From Ophiocordyceps camponoti-saundersi (nom. inval.) (lineage: Eukaryota; Ascomycota; Sordariomycetes; Hypocreales; Ophiocordycipitaceae), in assembly GCA_003339415.1 (NCBI GenBank), contig PDHQ01000114.1, forward strand, positions 39,789 through 103,788: a stretch of DNA of 64,000 bases, written 5' to 3'. The notes under the pieces are model-generated. The model was given only the letters and a program-made list of their open reading frames with translations. It ran no database searches and was not told the origin of the DNA. Both the position numbers and the translations under genes were made by a program. This document shows positions 34,900-48,466 of the stretch, one piece after another (position 1 is the stretch's first letter; every line of letters starts with the position of its first letter).

Positions 34900-37800
34900 A
34901 AAAAAGTTAAACTAGCGGAGGCGTTATAAGCGGATAAATTATAAGGTAAGAGGGCTTATAATAGCTTTATAACTAAGGGCTTTATTAAAGTCCCCGTAAT
35001 CTTAAATTAAACTTATAGGAAATATAAATAAAAGTATTTTTTTATAAGCGGTAAGCTTATATTATAAAGCGAGGTAGGCTGCTATCTTATTTTCCCCGCT
35101 ATTATAAGGGTAGTAAGGAGTTAAGATTATAGGAATATTATAAATATAAAAGAACCTATTAAAGCTAATTTTACTATTATAAAGCTAAGTTAAGGTATTA
35201 TTAAGAAATTTCGAAAAACCTTAATAAATTTATAAAGCGTTATTAAGTTTTAATTAAGGCGGTTTATTAGTAAGGTATTTAGAGAATTAGCTATATTTTC
35301 GGAGCTTTCTTTTCTTAAAGTTTTAGCGAAGCTGCTACTTTTTATAAAAGCGGGCTTTTAGAGTTTTAGGGGACTAGGAAAAGATATCTAAAGTCCGCAC
35401 TTAGGTAATAAAGGAGGATTAAAAAGATTCGAAAAGGATATAAGTAAGGTAAAGCTAACCTTTATATTATTAGTAAAGGTATATAGAGATTTTCTTTAAG
35501 GCGGAGCGGATATAAGCTACGAGTTTTTTAATATAAAGAAGTTAGTAGCTATAAGTAGCGCGGTAAGATAAGTAAATATTAATAAAAAGAATAAAAAACT
35601 TAAACTCGATATAATAAGAAAAGGTAGCTTAGTACGCCTTAGAGATAATACGGAGGTATTTAGATTAGGTTATAGCTAGTTATTAGAGGATAAGGCTTTT
35701 AAGTTTATTACTTAGCGAGGTTAAAGTAAAGTAAATTATAGCGCTAAAAGCGATAGCGAACTTAATAACTTTAGTATAAACTTCCCTCGCTTAGAGAAAT
35801 AAGAAGCCTTAAGTAGATAATATAAATCTAATTAGGGCTAGCTATTAGTAATTAAGCTTTTTTATAAAATAGCGGAGGTAAGGTTTTTATTAAAATTTAT
35901 AGTAAATCTAAACCTTAAATATATATACCTTTTATATAAGTTAAATAGTAATCTTATTAAAAACTAGCGGAGTTATATTAGCGGAGTAAGCTTTCGTAAA
36001 GTAAAGGAGCTTACTTTTAAGTAGCTAGAAAGTTATTTTATACTTTATTACCTAATCTTAATAAATACCCTAAGCTTATTTAAGCTAGTAGCGGACTTAA
36101 GCGAAAGTACGCTTAGTGCTAAAAATATTAGTATTATTTATAAATTTAATAGTAAGTATACTAATAGCTTATTCTAAGCGTTTATAAAAAGATAAGATAT
36201 ATAAGATAAATAGCACTAAAAAAAGCGGGGAGCTCTAAAAGACTTTAGTAAAAATAAGGAAAAAGTTTAATAATTTACTATTAACTTTTAGGCGGGAGGT
36301 ATAGTTAGAAAGGTAAAAGCGAAGGAAAGCTATAATTTATCTAAGGAAGCTAAGAGAGTTAAGGATTTTTATTAGCTTAGAATATAAGATATAGTTAAAA
36401 GCGCTTATTATATTTAATATTAAGAGGGAAGCGGAGCTTTAGAAGCTTTAGGCGGTATAGACGGACTTTATTAGGAGAAGTAAAGCGCTATTAATAAACT
36501 AGTTAGAACGGTTACTTATCTAACCTTATAATAAGACTCCCGCGGACTCCGCTATATAAGATATCTTTTTCGTAATTATAATCTTAAAAATCTTACTTAT
36601 AGTATTAAAAAGGGAGATAAAATAGTAGCCGCTTAAAGTCTAATAAACTTTTAAGCTTTTACTTATTTTCCGGAGAACCGTAATATTAAAAGTTTAATAT
36701 TAAGTAAGGAAATATCTATAAGTAATATATCCTTAAAGGAGCTTTATTAAGATTACTATAAGGGGTTAATTATAACTTTTTAGGAAGCTAATAAGGATAT
36801 TATTAAGCTTAGCGGATTTCTATAATATAATATTAAAAAGGGCGGAGCGGACCTTATCTTCGGTAACTTAGAAAGGAATATTTATTAGGGGGAAAAGATT
36901 AGGGATAAGGAGGTATAAGGTATTTTTTAGGGGATAGGAAAAGAACTTATAAGCTAGGAGCTTTAACTTTTTAGAGAAAAATAATTAAAAAGCGGAGTCT
37001 ATATCTTATTAAAAAGGAGGAGTATATATAAGCTCCGGAAAAGCTTAGCTACGAAATCTTACTTACTAAGCTATAAATTATATAATACTAAGGTCGCTAC
37101 TTATAAAAGTAAGAAATTATCTCTAATTATCCTTTTTCGCTTTTCTAATAAACGATTTTTATTATATTATAGTATTTTAATACGCTTACTAATAATTAGA
37201 GTTTAGCTACGCTTATTAATACCGCTTAGTACGCTTTATATTTAAAATTATAAAAGTAATTTTTAAGGTTTATTATAAGTATAAGTAAAAACTATATCGC
37301 TAAGGTAATTTTAGAACTATTAAGTTAGCTATAATATTTAATTACTTATATAGCTATATTACTAACTCCTTAATATCCGCTATAAACTCCGCTTAAATAG
37401 CGGAAAATAAAAGTTAGTTTTTTATTTTTACTTATAAGATATTAAAGTTAAAATATTTTTAGTACGGTATTAATATAAAATTTAAAAAAGGAGAGATTAT
37501 AAAAAACGTAAATTAAGAGATATAATCGGAGCTAAGAAGATTAAAGTTTAAGCTAAAATATATAAGAAAGTAATTAAGTATATTTTAAATTAAGTTAATA
37601 ATACTAATCCTCCGCTTATATACTTTTTAGGTAATCTTATAAGAAAGGGTAAAGAGTTTAAGGCGGAGTTAGTAAAAAGTAAAGAGAAGCTTTACGGAGT
37701 AAGGGGAAGTGCGATTATAAAGGTTCTAAGAGAGATAATAGGCGTTAAAATCGCTAAAGATAATTAGCGGAGCGGAGTTAGGGGCGGAGTATAAGGAGGA

Positions 37801-38560
37801 AGGAGGGGGTAATAAGTATAAGAGAGGTTTAATATATATTCTAAGTAGCGGGGAGTAAATTATAAGTATTTAGGGTTTATTATAGAAAAATATTTCGGCG
37901 AGGTTAAGCCTTATTATAAGGTTCTAATTATAGATTTTATATTATTTATATATATAAAAAAAAGCTTTACTTTCGCCCTAAATAAGGTAATAAAAAGTAA
38001 ATTCCGGAAGCGGAGGGCGATTATATATATTAAGCTAGAATTCTTATATAATAATAATATTATAACTTTCTTTATTAAATAAAGTAAGCTAAATAAAGCG
38101 GTTAATTTTCTATATATTTTATAATAAAGTTATAATTCTTATAAGGATTAGGTATTAGAAATAGTTATTTATAATTATTTTAATAATATAAGGTTTATAA
38201 ATATAAACTCTGCTTAGGATTATTATAAAGCTAGTTATAAGTTACGGAGTTTATTATATAGCTTATAGCTACCGCGGGTATTACTAAGTTAGGAGCTTTT
38301 TAGGAAGACTTAAGTAAGTAGCGTATTATAAGATAGGCGCTAAGGTATATCTTTAAAAAATCTATAATATACTCGCTTTTTTAGGAAAATAATAACGAAG
38401 CTTTCGCTATCTTTATAAGGTTACCGCTAAGTAAGGGCTAAAGGTTAAGCGAATTACGATAATTAGAAAAGGTAAGGTTTATTAAGGAAGCTAAACTTAG
38501 CGTAGCTTTACTATTTCTAGGACTTTAGGTAGTCCTTTAATTATATAAAGTATATACTTT
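34900..38560 (-). pseudogene. LINE B copy 1 ORF2 fossil (reverse transcriptase)
   Basis: Minus-strand counterpart of 55100-58750. The catalytic FVDDTNI block reads FINNTNI at about 36127-36150, with both Asp codons turned to Asn by RIP. The sequence otherwise follows copy 3, where the motifs are described. Boundaries are approximate. Confidence 0.85.
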
Positions 38561-38569
38561 TATATAAAA

Positions 38570-39790
38570 TATAATAGCGAGGTCTCTCTCCCTTTTATAC
38601 GGGGCAGTTCTCTTCTCTACTATTATATAAGGTAGCTATATAATATCTATATTAAGGGGGCTCCTAGTAATACTTAATAATATATCCGAATTAAAAATAT
38701 TTATAATATTACTTAGGGCGTGCGGAGTTTTTATAAAGTTTATAATAAATTATCTCTACGTTTATAACTATTTTATTTAAATAAAGCTTATTTATATTTT
38801 CTACGCTATTTAAGCTTATAATAAAATAAGTTTATAAGGTATCTCCGCTAAAAATATATTAAAGTTAAAATACTTTTACTTAAACTATATTAACTTTATT
38901 TACTTTCCTAATATTATTAAGTAGCGCGTTATAGTTATAATTAGCTATTAAAGTCTAAATACCCTTAGCGATAATAATATAAATTTAGCGTATATACTTA
39001 GCCTCCGCTTTAAAAGCTTAAGCTACTTATTTATTTTTTAAAATAAGGTCCTTATATTCTAAATCGAATATAATTACGAAATTTTTACTAGGAAGTTAGC
39101 ATATAGTAACTATTATAAAATAGCTTATAGCTTTATTAACTTTCCGGATAACTTTTTAAGGAGTAGGCGCTAGAACTCCCTTAACTATTAGGATATTTTT
39201 TACCGATATAAGTACCTCCCTCTCTATTCTCGCCGGAACCGGGCGTATAAGGGGCGCCGCGGGGGGGGCGAAGTTCGGGGCGGAGCTTATAACTACGCTA
39301 GCCTAAGTTAAAACTCTAGGGGCAAAGTCTAACTTTTTACTTATTACCTTATAAAAGGTAGCTTCGATTAATTTCTAAATAGCGCGGGAGATAATAATAG
39401 GTAAGCTAGATAAGTCCTCGGAGGCTTATTAGCGCTACTAAAGCTTAGTAAACGCTATATTAAGGATACCTTATATAAGGCGAAAATCTTACGCGGAGAC
39501 TACCTTAGTAAGTTTTTTATATATAGACTTTAAGATAAGATTCGTTAAGGTTCGAAAAATATTAATAAATAAGTTATTAGAGTTAGTAGCTATATTATAT
39601 TAACTTTTACCCGTATACGGATATTATTAAGATTAGTTAAGCCCCTAAGTTTCGCTATCGAGTATTATCGGTATTAATAGCGGACTAGGAGGCGGGCCGC
39701 CTTATAACCCCGCGTTTAGGGCTATTTTCTTAGCGGAGTCGGACTTTAAGAGGTAGAAAGTATTAAATTCTTATAATATTACAGCGTTAA
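38570..39790 (-). pseudogene. LINE B copy 1 ORF1 fossil with CCHC knuckle
   Basis: Minus-strand ORF1. At about 38668-38715 it reads C-Y-K-C-F-Q-F-G-H-I-V-K-H-C, an exact C-x2-C-x4-H-x4-C zinc knuckle, with its Gly codon GGA intact here though altered in copy 3. ORF1 proteins of such LINEs bind the element RNA. The start cannot be fixed, since ATG codons are lost. Confidence 0.82.
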
Positions 39791-39866
39791 GAACGAACGG
39801 GGACCCTAATCGTCTAAAGTCGTGAAAAAGTTACGCGCTATATAAAACTTAATTATTATTACCTTA

Positions 39867-40460
39867 GAATAATTATTTAAGGCCTCTAATTATAAGGAAA
39901 TTAATACCTTTTTTATATAAGAAGTTTTTACTTTTATTTAATATAACTTTTCTTTAAACTTTACTAAATATATTTTTAAGATATATTTTATATAAGAGGT
40001 AAAGAACCTAAATAATAGCCCTTATAAAAAATCCTAGCTAGTTATTTAAAGCTACGGTAATAATAGTAAAAAAGAAATTCTTATATAATTACTTATAATT
40101 TTACGTATATTATAGCGCCTCTTTCTTACTTTTAAACTTACTTTTATAAAGTTATATAATTACTAAGGTAAACTACGAGATATTACGTAAGCGTATACGT
40201 AGTTTACTAATCTTTTAAGTTATATAATATATATATACTTTCCTAAAAAACTATAAGATTAATATTTACCTTATACTTTTTTATATATTAAGAAGCTACT
40301 ATATAAGCTAGCAGAATTAAGATTATATTAGTTTAAAATATATTATAATTATTATTATATAAACCTTTATATAACGCCCTTATTATATAATCTATATCTT
40401 TTATTTATAATAGCTAGCCTTAACTTATTTAAAATAATAAGCTTATAAACGGATAATATA
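39867..40460 (+). pseudogene. Copia A2 reverse transcriptase, RIP fossil
   Basis: The domain resumes after LINE B copy 1. At about 40290-40335 the frame reads KKLLYKLAELRLYQF, which on undoing RIP is the KKPLYGLAEAGLHWF block of fungal copia elements; one GCA Ala codon is unmutated. The catalytic QTDD block lies at 40446-40457, with the second Asp now AAT. It is followed by a Lys-rich segment and FLTN-LSI-FN. The order integrase before reverse transcriptase marks the element as Ty1/copia rather than Ty3/gypsy. Confidence 0.93.
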
Positions 40461-40829
40461 TTCTTTTTTATATTCGATATATTCTCTAAACTTAAGGAAA
40501 ATAAGTTAAAATAAGCAAAGCTTCGTGCAAAGCTTAAAATATTCCTTACTAATAGCTTATCTATTAACTTTAATAATAATTATATTATACACGAATCGTA
40601 TAATATTATTCTTATATAAAAAAGATAAGTAAAGGGCCTTTACGTTATTAACTTAGCCGCTAATATTACCTTATAGGACTTTATTAGCTAGCGAGCCTAA
40701 AAAGTATATATTACTTTTACTTATTAACTAAAAGCGTTATATAACCTTATAGTAGCTGCTTAAGTAACTAATCTTTCCCTATAGGATATTTTAGCTCTTA
40801 ATAAATATATTTAATAATAGATTAATAAT

Positions 40830-41340
40830 ACTACCCGCGGTTTATAGTTTATTTTACTTAACTTATCTTATACGAAACTATTTATTTTTACAAATAAGTT
40901 ATTTATAAATAATAAGGACCTTACCTTATAGCTTAGTATCTTAATTATTCTTAGTAAGGAAAACTAGTCCTCTAACTTATTCGTTATATAAGGTAATATC
41001 CTTTACTAAACCTTTATAAAATATAAAAAGGTTACTTAAAGTATCTTAGTAAGCGAACTTTATAATATAGTAAATAGCGTTAATATTAGCTTAGCCTTTT
41101 ACTTAACTATTTAAGCTATCGTATAATTTTTAGGTATACTTTTAATCCCCCTTATTCTTTATATAAACTTATATTTATTATATAACTACCTAGTAAGGCT
41201 TAGCTCGATAATAGAAAAACAGCTAATAATTAATATTATAGCTATTTATAAGTTATATAAGCGTAAGGAAATTTTAAAAATATAATAGATTAATAGTAAG
41301 AATAACCTAGCTAACGCTTATATTAAGAATAGCCCTAACT
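40830..41340 (+). pseudogene. Copia A2 RNase H, RIP fossil
   Basis: Motifs in order: LFIFT with NNKDLT (about 40880-40930), then VTQSILVSELYNIVN, corresponding to VTRSVLASELYGM. Next comes LSSIIEKQL, and finally NNLANAYIKN at 41302-41331, corresponding to NPADAMTK, the end of the copia polyprotein. Several Asp and Trp codons are lost to RIP. Confidence 0.92.
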
Positions 41341-41713
41341 TAGCCTTATTAACCTTTATTTCTATAAATTCTTATAAGTTACGGATTAAAGCTATTATTT
41401 AATAGCTTACCTAAGTTATATAAGACTTATACTCTTTTCTTTCCTATATCTTTACTTCGTCCAACTTTTTATTTTTACCTTTTTATTTTCTTTTATATTT
41501 TTACGTTTTTTTCCTATTATTTTCTTATATAAAAATTATAGTTAATTTTTTCTAGGTATTATCTAACCCTTACGCTTAATTTTAAAAATAGCAAAGTTAT
41601 AAGTCCTAACCGCTTAATTTTTTTTTCTTTTTTCTTTTCCTTTTTTCTTATTATTTAACCTTACTATTATTTCTTTTCTACCCCCGCCCCCTATTACTTA
41701 TCGTCTAAGATAG
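41341..41713 (+). other. Copia A2 3' non-coding region, left part
   Basis: This follows RNase H, is pyrimidine-rich on the plus strand and corresponds to A1 15327-15700. It is cut by the LINE A insertion at the duplication 41714-41728 (TAATATACTCCTCCG); the remainder is 48467-49614. Confidence 0.8.
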
Positions 41714-41789
41714 TAATATACTCCTCCGAAAATAACTTTTTATAAAAACGGGATAGGACCCGTTACTTAATCTTTCGCTTTTTACTATA

Positions 41790-43200
41790 TATTTATTACC
41801 GAGAAGGAGTTAATAGCGCCCGCGGCGGCTTTAGCTAAGGCCTAAAAGGTAGGTAACGCGCTTATAGTTATAGATAGGGGTACGCGGGGACTAGGATAGT
41901 TCTTATAATACCCCTAATCCGGCTAAGGATAATATAATAATAGCGTTAGAATAAGAGGAGAAGCGGAGTAGGTGCGGGACTTTTATAACGGTAATATAAA
42001 GGAAGCTTATAATAAACTAGCTATAGTAGTGCTTACCGTAGCGTTCTCTAACGCTTAGAATATCGTAATAGCTCTTAAAGCTAAACTTTGTAAGAAATTC
42101 GTAACCTTTCCGGATTAGAATATTACCTAACTTTTACCTAAGATTATTAAGTTAATTAAGAAGATAGTTACTTAAGCTATATAAAAAGTACTCTTATAAA
42201 TTATTAGCTTTAATATTAGTCTAACTTAGCTATCCTAAGCTTTTATAGCTATTATTAGCGGTATAATAGTTAAACTTATCCTTAGTTACTTTAATAAAAA
42301 AGTTACTATATTTATAAAAAATATTATAATTAATATAGATACCTTATAGCTAACTTTATAAGAGATTATATAAGCTATAAATATAGCTTTAAAATATAAG
42401 GCTATATTAGCTATAAGATAACTTCTTAGTAGAGATATAGTAGTTATATTTTATTTAGAATATAAGAGATAAGTAAGCTTAGTTAAGTAAATCCTTATTA
42501 TTTTCGGTAAGAGAGCGGTTCGTAGCTAGAAAACCTTCTTTATTATAGCGAAGGGAGTATAAGTAAAGGCCGCTTATAGTAACTAAAATATACTCTTATA
42601 ATAAATTAAGAAATATAATAAGGTTAACGTTACTTAAGTTTAAGCGCTCTAGCCTTATAATAAAGAAGCTACGCGTATTTATATTATTTTAAGAATTACT
42701 AATATAATAAACGCTAATAAACTTATATAAAATAGCTTAATTATAAATATAGAAATCTCTTATATAAAAGTTTATAATAACGCGGTATAACTTTAATAAT
42801 ATTACTAATATTACTAATATAAGTATATAGTAAAATATTACTAAAAGTAGCTATATTACGGAATATATATAGCTATAGCGTACCCGGAAAAGGAGAGCGT
42901 ATATTTAGCTTTTACTAAAACTAATACTAAAAACTATATCTTCTATAAGAGGAACTACGCCTTATAATCTTAAGATTACTTTACCGTAAAAATATATTAA
43001 GACTAAGTATATAATAATTATATATACTAACCTTATAAGTTTTAAGACTACTCTTAGCTAACTTAATCTTAAACTAATAATAGCTTTACTAAAGTTTAGT
43101 CTTAGAAGCGGTTATGCGCGGCCCTTATATAATTATAAGCTATACTTTATTTTAATATAAATAATAAGCTTACCCCGGCACCGAAGAGGGGCTAAGGCGG
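41790..43200 (+). pseudogene. LINE A ORF1 fossil with CCHC knuckle
   Basis: At 43010-43051 the frame reads C-N-N-C-M-x-Q-P-H-K-F-Q-D-C, the C-x2-C-x4-H-x4-C pattern, with Cys codons now TAT/TAC and His TAT. A second, less clear Cys-rich segment precedes it. Knuckles of this kind lie at the C-terminus of ORF1 (gag-like) proteins in fungal LINEs and bind the element RNA. The upstream part is Ala/Thr/Lys-rich. The start is uncertain because ATG codons have been lost. Confidence 0.78.
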
Positions 43201-43289
43201 GAGCGGTATTACCTTTAGACCTTATAGCGGATAGGGTAGCGGTAAAGCTTAAGGAACTTATCCTCCCCTTTCTACCCCTTCCCTTTTTA

Positions 43290-46200
43290 TTATACCCTCC
43301 TCCGCCCCCTCCCCTACCCCTTTTTCCGCCCTTTTCTTTACCTTAATATAATTATAAACCTTTACCTCCCCTACTCCTAATAAAAATTAAAACCCTTTTT
43401 TAAAATATATAAAAATATAATTATCTTATTTATACCGCGCTTTATAGCTTTATTAGCTATAATCTTATTTATTTATAAGAATTATAGCGCGATTAATTTA
43501 AACGCCCTCCGCTTTTTAGTATCTTATTATATAAACTTATAAACTTTAGTAACTAAGCGATTTTTTATATTTATAAATAACTAAACTCCTCTTTTTAGAT
43601 ATTTCTTACTATACCTAATATAGCTTCTATCCTCTTCTATACTATACCCTTATTATAAATTATATTTATTTACTTACCCTTATCGGTAATCTAGTCTAGC
43701 CCTTTTTTATAGCGCGACCTTTTTTACCCTAACTTAACCTTAATAGCTACTTTTTTATATAGTAATTTTAACCTTTACTACCTCTTATAAGATTATTATA
43801 AAAGGTCCTCTCTTAAAGTAGCTAACTTTTTTAATCTCGTAACTAGCCTCCGTCTTAGACTTATTACGCTTTTAAGCGAAGTTACCTAAGAAATATATAA
43901 TAAATAAACTAATATTATTAACTTAGCCTAAGCTATGCTAAACTGCTAGGCGATATATTAAGGAAATAACTTTAACCTTATTAGCTTTAATTATATTCCG
44001 TAAATTATTTATATAAATATTAACCTCCGCCCTAATATTATATTAACTAAAATCTAGCGCTTTTTTTACTTAAATATACTTATAGTTAAGGTATAAAACT
44101 AACTTAAGCTTAAACTATATTATACCTTTATACCTAAAAATTTAAAAGAAGTAATTACCTTACTATATAAATAGCTAAAAATAATAGTAGAAATTATAAT
44201 ATTATTACGCGTTTATATATACCTTATAATATAAAATTAGTAAAATTAAGTAATAGTAGCTATTATAGCGGCTACTAAGTAAGCTTAAAAGTATTAAAAA
44301 GCTAACTTTACTAACTTTTACTAATAAGATTATTAGAAAATAATAAAGGTATAGAAGTTTATAATTAGCGCAGCTCGCTATAAAGCTTAGCGCGATTTCC
44401 TTAATAATATCTTAATAAACTTAATAATATTTTAGATAATAAAATATTAGGCTTAGCTCCGAAGCTAAGCTTTACTAAAGCTTATATATATACTAACGCT
44501 ATAAAAAAGCCCCGACTTAAACTTAATATTTACCTTTTTAGATAAAGCGATTTTACTTAGCTAGTAATTCTTCCCTACTCCTACCGCCTTAGCCCCTCCT
44601 TTTACCTTAAACGAACTTTTCCCTCCTTTTCTTATTAAATATTTAATTATTACCGATAATATTTACTTTACCTTTTTCTTAATCGCTTTATAAAAGTCCG
44701 CTAGCTTTAATAAGATCTTAGTTAAGTTTTTAAAAAAATATAAACCCCCCCTTATCTAAATCTTCTAAAAAATCTTCTAAAGCTATATTAATAGTAGCTA
44801 TTTCCTATTATAATTTAAAGCTTTTAATATTATAGTTATTTATAAGGTAAATAAACTACTAGCTATATATTATACCTTAAGCGGGTATAAGCTAATTTCG
44901 CTTCTTAATACGATAAGGAAAGTTTTAGAAATAATTATTATTAAGAAAATAGCGTTTATAGCGGAAGCGGCTAATATTTTTTTAAATAGCTAAATAGGTA
45001 ATAAGTTATAACGCTTTACTAATATTATAATTCTAATACTTACTAAAATTATTAAAACTATCTAAGATTAGGGCGGCACCGCCTTACTCCTTTTACTAAA
45101 CTTTACTAAAGCTTTTAATTATATTTCTTATAATAAGCTAATAATTATTTTTAACTACCTAAGCTTTCCCGAATAGGTTATAGCGTTTATTTATTCTTAT
45201 CTTATTATTAAAACTTTATAGCTTAAGTTTAACTATAAGCTTAGTAACGCCTTTTTAATTTAATAAGGGGTTTTTTAAAAATTCCTTATATTACTAGTCC
45301 TTTTCCTATTATATATATCTTTACTATATTAATATTTAAACTTAGTAACTAAACTACTTATAGTAAGTTTCGTTAATAATATTAATATATTTAGTATTAG
45401 ACGCGATAAGGCCTAGGTACTCCTTTAACTTAAGCGGGCGTAGTAAATTTATAAATAATAAGCCTTTAAGTATAAAATAACTTTTTAGCTAGCTAAAAGT
45501 AAGTTAATATATTTTATAAAAGCTAGGAAAGCGGATATAATTTAGCTTTAGCTTAGTATAAAGATAGTTTAGCTTATATAGGAGGCGAGATTTTTAGGGG
45601 TCTAGCTATATTATAAACTTTAATAAAAATCTTACTTTTTAAAACTCGCCGCTAAACTTAAGCGCTAATACCTAGCCCTTATTAGAATTATTATATTAAT
45701 ATAAAATTATATTTTATTAAAAATAAGGGAGGTATATATTAAGGCTATTAGATTAGCGATTATATTTAATATATTTTAGTTTACTTTACTTATATAACTA
45801 AGGGGGAAACTATATAGCCTTATTATAAAAGCGCTAGCTACGGAATAGTTTAAATATTTAAAAGTTATTATTAAAGCTTATAAAGCTACCTCTTTTTACT
45901 ATATTAAAGTAGAGGCTTTTATCCCTCCCCTTAACTTATACCTTATTTATTAAATAGCTTATACTTATTACCGCTTTTAATATATAAGTATAGTAAACCT
46001 TATCTATATTATAGTAAAGAAAGCTGCTAAGTAAGTTAGATATAAGCATAAGGGGCGCCCTTATTAATAGAGATATTAAGTATTATAAGATTTAGAGGAA
46101 TTCTATAAGATATAAACTAAACCTAAACCGGAGGCTAAATATATATAACGTAACTTTAATATTAAACTCCGAGAAAAATAGCTCCTCCGATAATATTCTT

Positions 46201-46620
46201 AAGAAGGTAGGCTTAAAAAGTATAGGTAGTTTTATAGCTACCTTATTAATAAACCGCTATAGCTTAAAGCTAAAACCGCTTTATATATCTATAAAGGATT
46301 TCTTAAATTTATTAGTATAGTATTTATATAATTTTAAACTAAATATATTAAACTTAATTCCTTTCTCTAAGCCCGTAAAGTCCCTAAGGTAGTTTCGAAA
46401 AGGTACTTTTATAATAGCGAGGATAAAATAATACCGTATATCTTTCTTAACTATACTTTTACTTATAAAGATAAGCTACTCCTTAATACTAACTAGCGAC
46501 TAATATAAAACTAGCGTAACTTTACTAAAGCGCTTAATAGCTTTTAATTTATAGCTAAATTTATACGCTAGTTTCTTTCGCTTAAATAACTATACTAATT
46601 TAACTTTATAATATTACTTT
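43290..46620 (+). pseudogene. LINE A copy 2 ORF2 fossil: reverse transcriptase
   Basis: Same domain order as copy 1. Reverse transcriptase motif A is at about 45095-45140 and the catalytic block FVNNINI at 45368-45388 (FVDD before RIP). The C-terminal Cys-x-Cys...His...Cys motif is at 46404-46451. The N-terminal third, absent from copy 1's visible part before 43769, should hold the endonuclease; I did not pick out its catalytic residues. Many Gln/Trp codons are now stops. Confidence 0.88.
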
Positions 46621-48351
46621 ATAAAAGTAAAATAGATAGGGGAGATAGGGCTTTTAGCCCCGTAATAAATATATAAAGGCCGCTTTATAGCGATAACTTT
46701 ATTATTTATCTTACTAGCTACTTACCTAGCCTTAAAGCTAAACTATCTTAATTATATATAAGGTATTAACTTAACCGCGTAAAGCGCGGGATTAACCGCG
46801 CTTATTATAGCTATAGCCTCGGCTATAACTTTAACCTTAACTATAATTATAAGCGCAAACTAAAGCTACTTATTTCTCTTTTATAGCTAGCTTCTTCTTT
46901 TTACTAAACGCGGTATAGTTACTAATTAGTATTATAAAGTTTTCGTTAACTAATATATTATTAACTAAGCTATCTTAAATAAAACTAAAAATCTCCTTAT
47001 AAGGAGGCGGCGTAGTTACGGTATAAGCGCTAATAATATCCTCCTTAACGGTAAGGGTAATTTTAACGCTTAAGGTAAGAGTAATCTTAAGCTTACTAAG
47101 CTTATTAGCCTCTAATTCGAACTTAGACTTAATAAGTACTAAGGCGGAAGCGGAATTAATAATAGGAGGCGGAGTATAAAAAATAGGAGGATAATTAGTA
47201 AGAAATAAGCTCCCTTATAAGCGCGCTTTATTCTTAATAATATAGCGGATATAGTATAGCTTCTTAGTTAACTATTTAAAAAAGTTAATTACTTATATAT
47301 AAAAGATACGCTATTTTTATATTTAAGCTAATATAGTAGCGATAAGTTAGTTAGCGCTAGTTAGATTTTTAGTTATATTAATAATAAGGTCCTTCTTAAT
47401 AGCGGGAGGCTATAAGCTTTAAAGTAGTACGCGGCTAGCAGCTGCTTATATAACTTAATTAGTATAAATACTATTATAACGCGTAATAGCGCGTATCTTT
47501 TTAACGCGCTAAATTATATTTTTCTACTATACTTATTAGTATAAGATTTACCGTAGACTTAATATAACCTCGATATTACTTATTATTTAAGCGTTACGAT
47601 CGAAGCCTAGCTAATAAGTAACCTTAACTATAGCGTAAATAGCTTTAGCTATAATAAGATTATTAATTAGCTAATACCTAATATAATTATTTATATATTT
47701 AATATAAGCCGCGCTTAGATAGTTTACCCCGGTTATTAGTAAATATAAATATACGCTAGGGCTAAGTATTTATTTCTTTATACCTAATAAAGGTTCCTAA
47801 AGCTAATAAGCGTACTAATATACCTTATATAAAATACCGCCTAAGGAAAGTTAAGTTTAGCGGGTATTTTACTCCGATATAGGTTAGCTACGAACTAGTT
47901 ACGCGTGCTAAGGATTACTTATATAGTTAAAATTACTAAAAAAATAATAAGATAATAATAACTTACTTATATTAGTAAAAGTAACCCCCCCCTTTTTTAT
48001 ATATTTTCGGGCCTTAAGTTACTAATTTATAAAAAATAATTTCCTAATTAGGAAAGCTTCCCGATTAGGAAGGCTTAAAAAAAAGGTATATACCTAAGTA
48101 TATACTATATATAAAAAAAGTACGTAGCTATATACCTAAAGGTTAAGTAATATATACTTAGAGGCTAGGGAGGTATATACTAGCATATATAGGTAATACG
48201 TACCGCCGCTACTATTATCTTTTCCTTATCTTATCTATCTTTCCTTATCTTTCCTTATATTATATAGTATTACCGTAACTAACGGTTACTTTTTTTATAC
48301 GCGTAGAGCGCTTAGCTTAGCCCTAAGCCGGACGCGGTTTTACTATATAGC
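46620..48351 (+). other. Long post-ORF2 3' region of LINE A copy 2
   Basis: Counterpart of 2850-4590, about 1.7 kb without a recognised sense motif. It keeps the same minus-strand Lys/Ser-rich frame (about 46890-47390) and the TTCCTAATTAGGAA-type pair near 48042-48075. Confidence 0.6.
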
Positions 48352-48386
48352 GGGGGGTTTTACCTCTTTTAGGAGGGTTTTTCCTA
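48352..48386 (+). promoter_or_regulatory. LINE A 3' hairpin motif, copy 2
   Basis: GGGGGGTTTTACCTC, a short loop, GGAGGGTTTTTCCTACT. The stem CCTC/GAGG is kept almost as in copy 1, about 50 bases before the tail. Confidence 0.6.
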
Positions 48387-48466
48387 CTCGACTTACTGCT
48401 AAGGTTCTAGCAGCTACTTCTATAGCTTTTAAAGTACTATAATAATAATAATAATATACTCCTCCG

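Larger units (their letters stand above)
32593..39851 (-). mobile_element. LINE B copy 1, full length, nested in copia A2
   Basis: 7,259-bp non-LTR retrotransposon on the minus strand, flanked by the 15-bp duplication ATTATTATTACCTTA (32578-32592 and 39852-39866). The (TTA)n run at 32593-32604 is its 3' tail on the opposite strand. It matches copy 3 (53812-61074) inverted over its whole length and copy 2 (49917-53062) directly. The 5' end at 39851 and the near-equal length of copy 3 (7,263 bp) show that both are complete. Confidence 0.95.
41729..48451 (+). mobile_element. LINE A copy 2, full length, nested in copia A2
   Basis: A non-LTR retrotransposon of 6.7 kb in the same orientation as A2. 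It is flanked by the 15-bp duplication TAATATACTCCTCCG (41714-41728 and 48452-48466); the empty site is in A1 at 15315-15329, inverted. The 3' tail is a short ATA/TAA run (about 48439-48451). From 43769 it matches copy 1, and the part before that shows what the window edge removes from copy 1. RIP-inactivated. Confidence 0.95.

Noticed and set aside
36120..36300. A coding frame on the plus strand over the LINE B reverse transcriptase
   Set aside because: The opposite strand carries the FVDDTNI and GVPQGSP-type blocks and shares its strand with the CCHC knuckle and the 3' tail. The plus-strand frame is a shadow.
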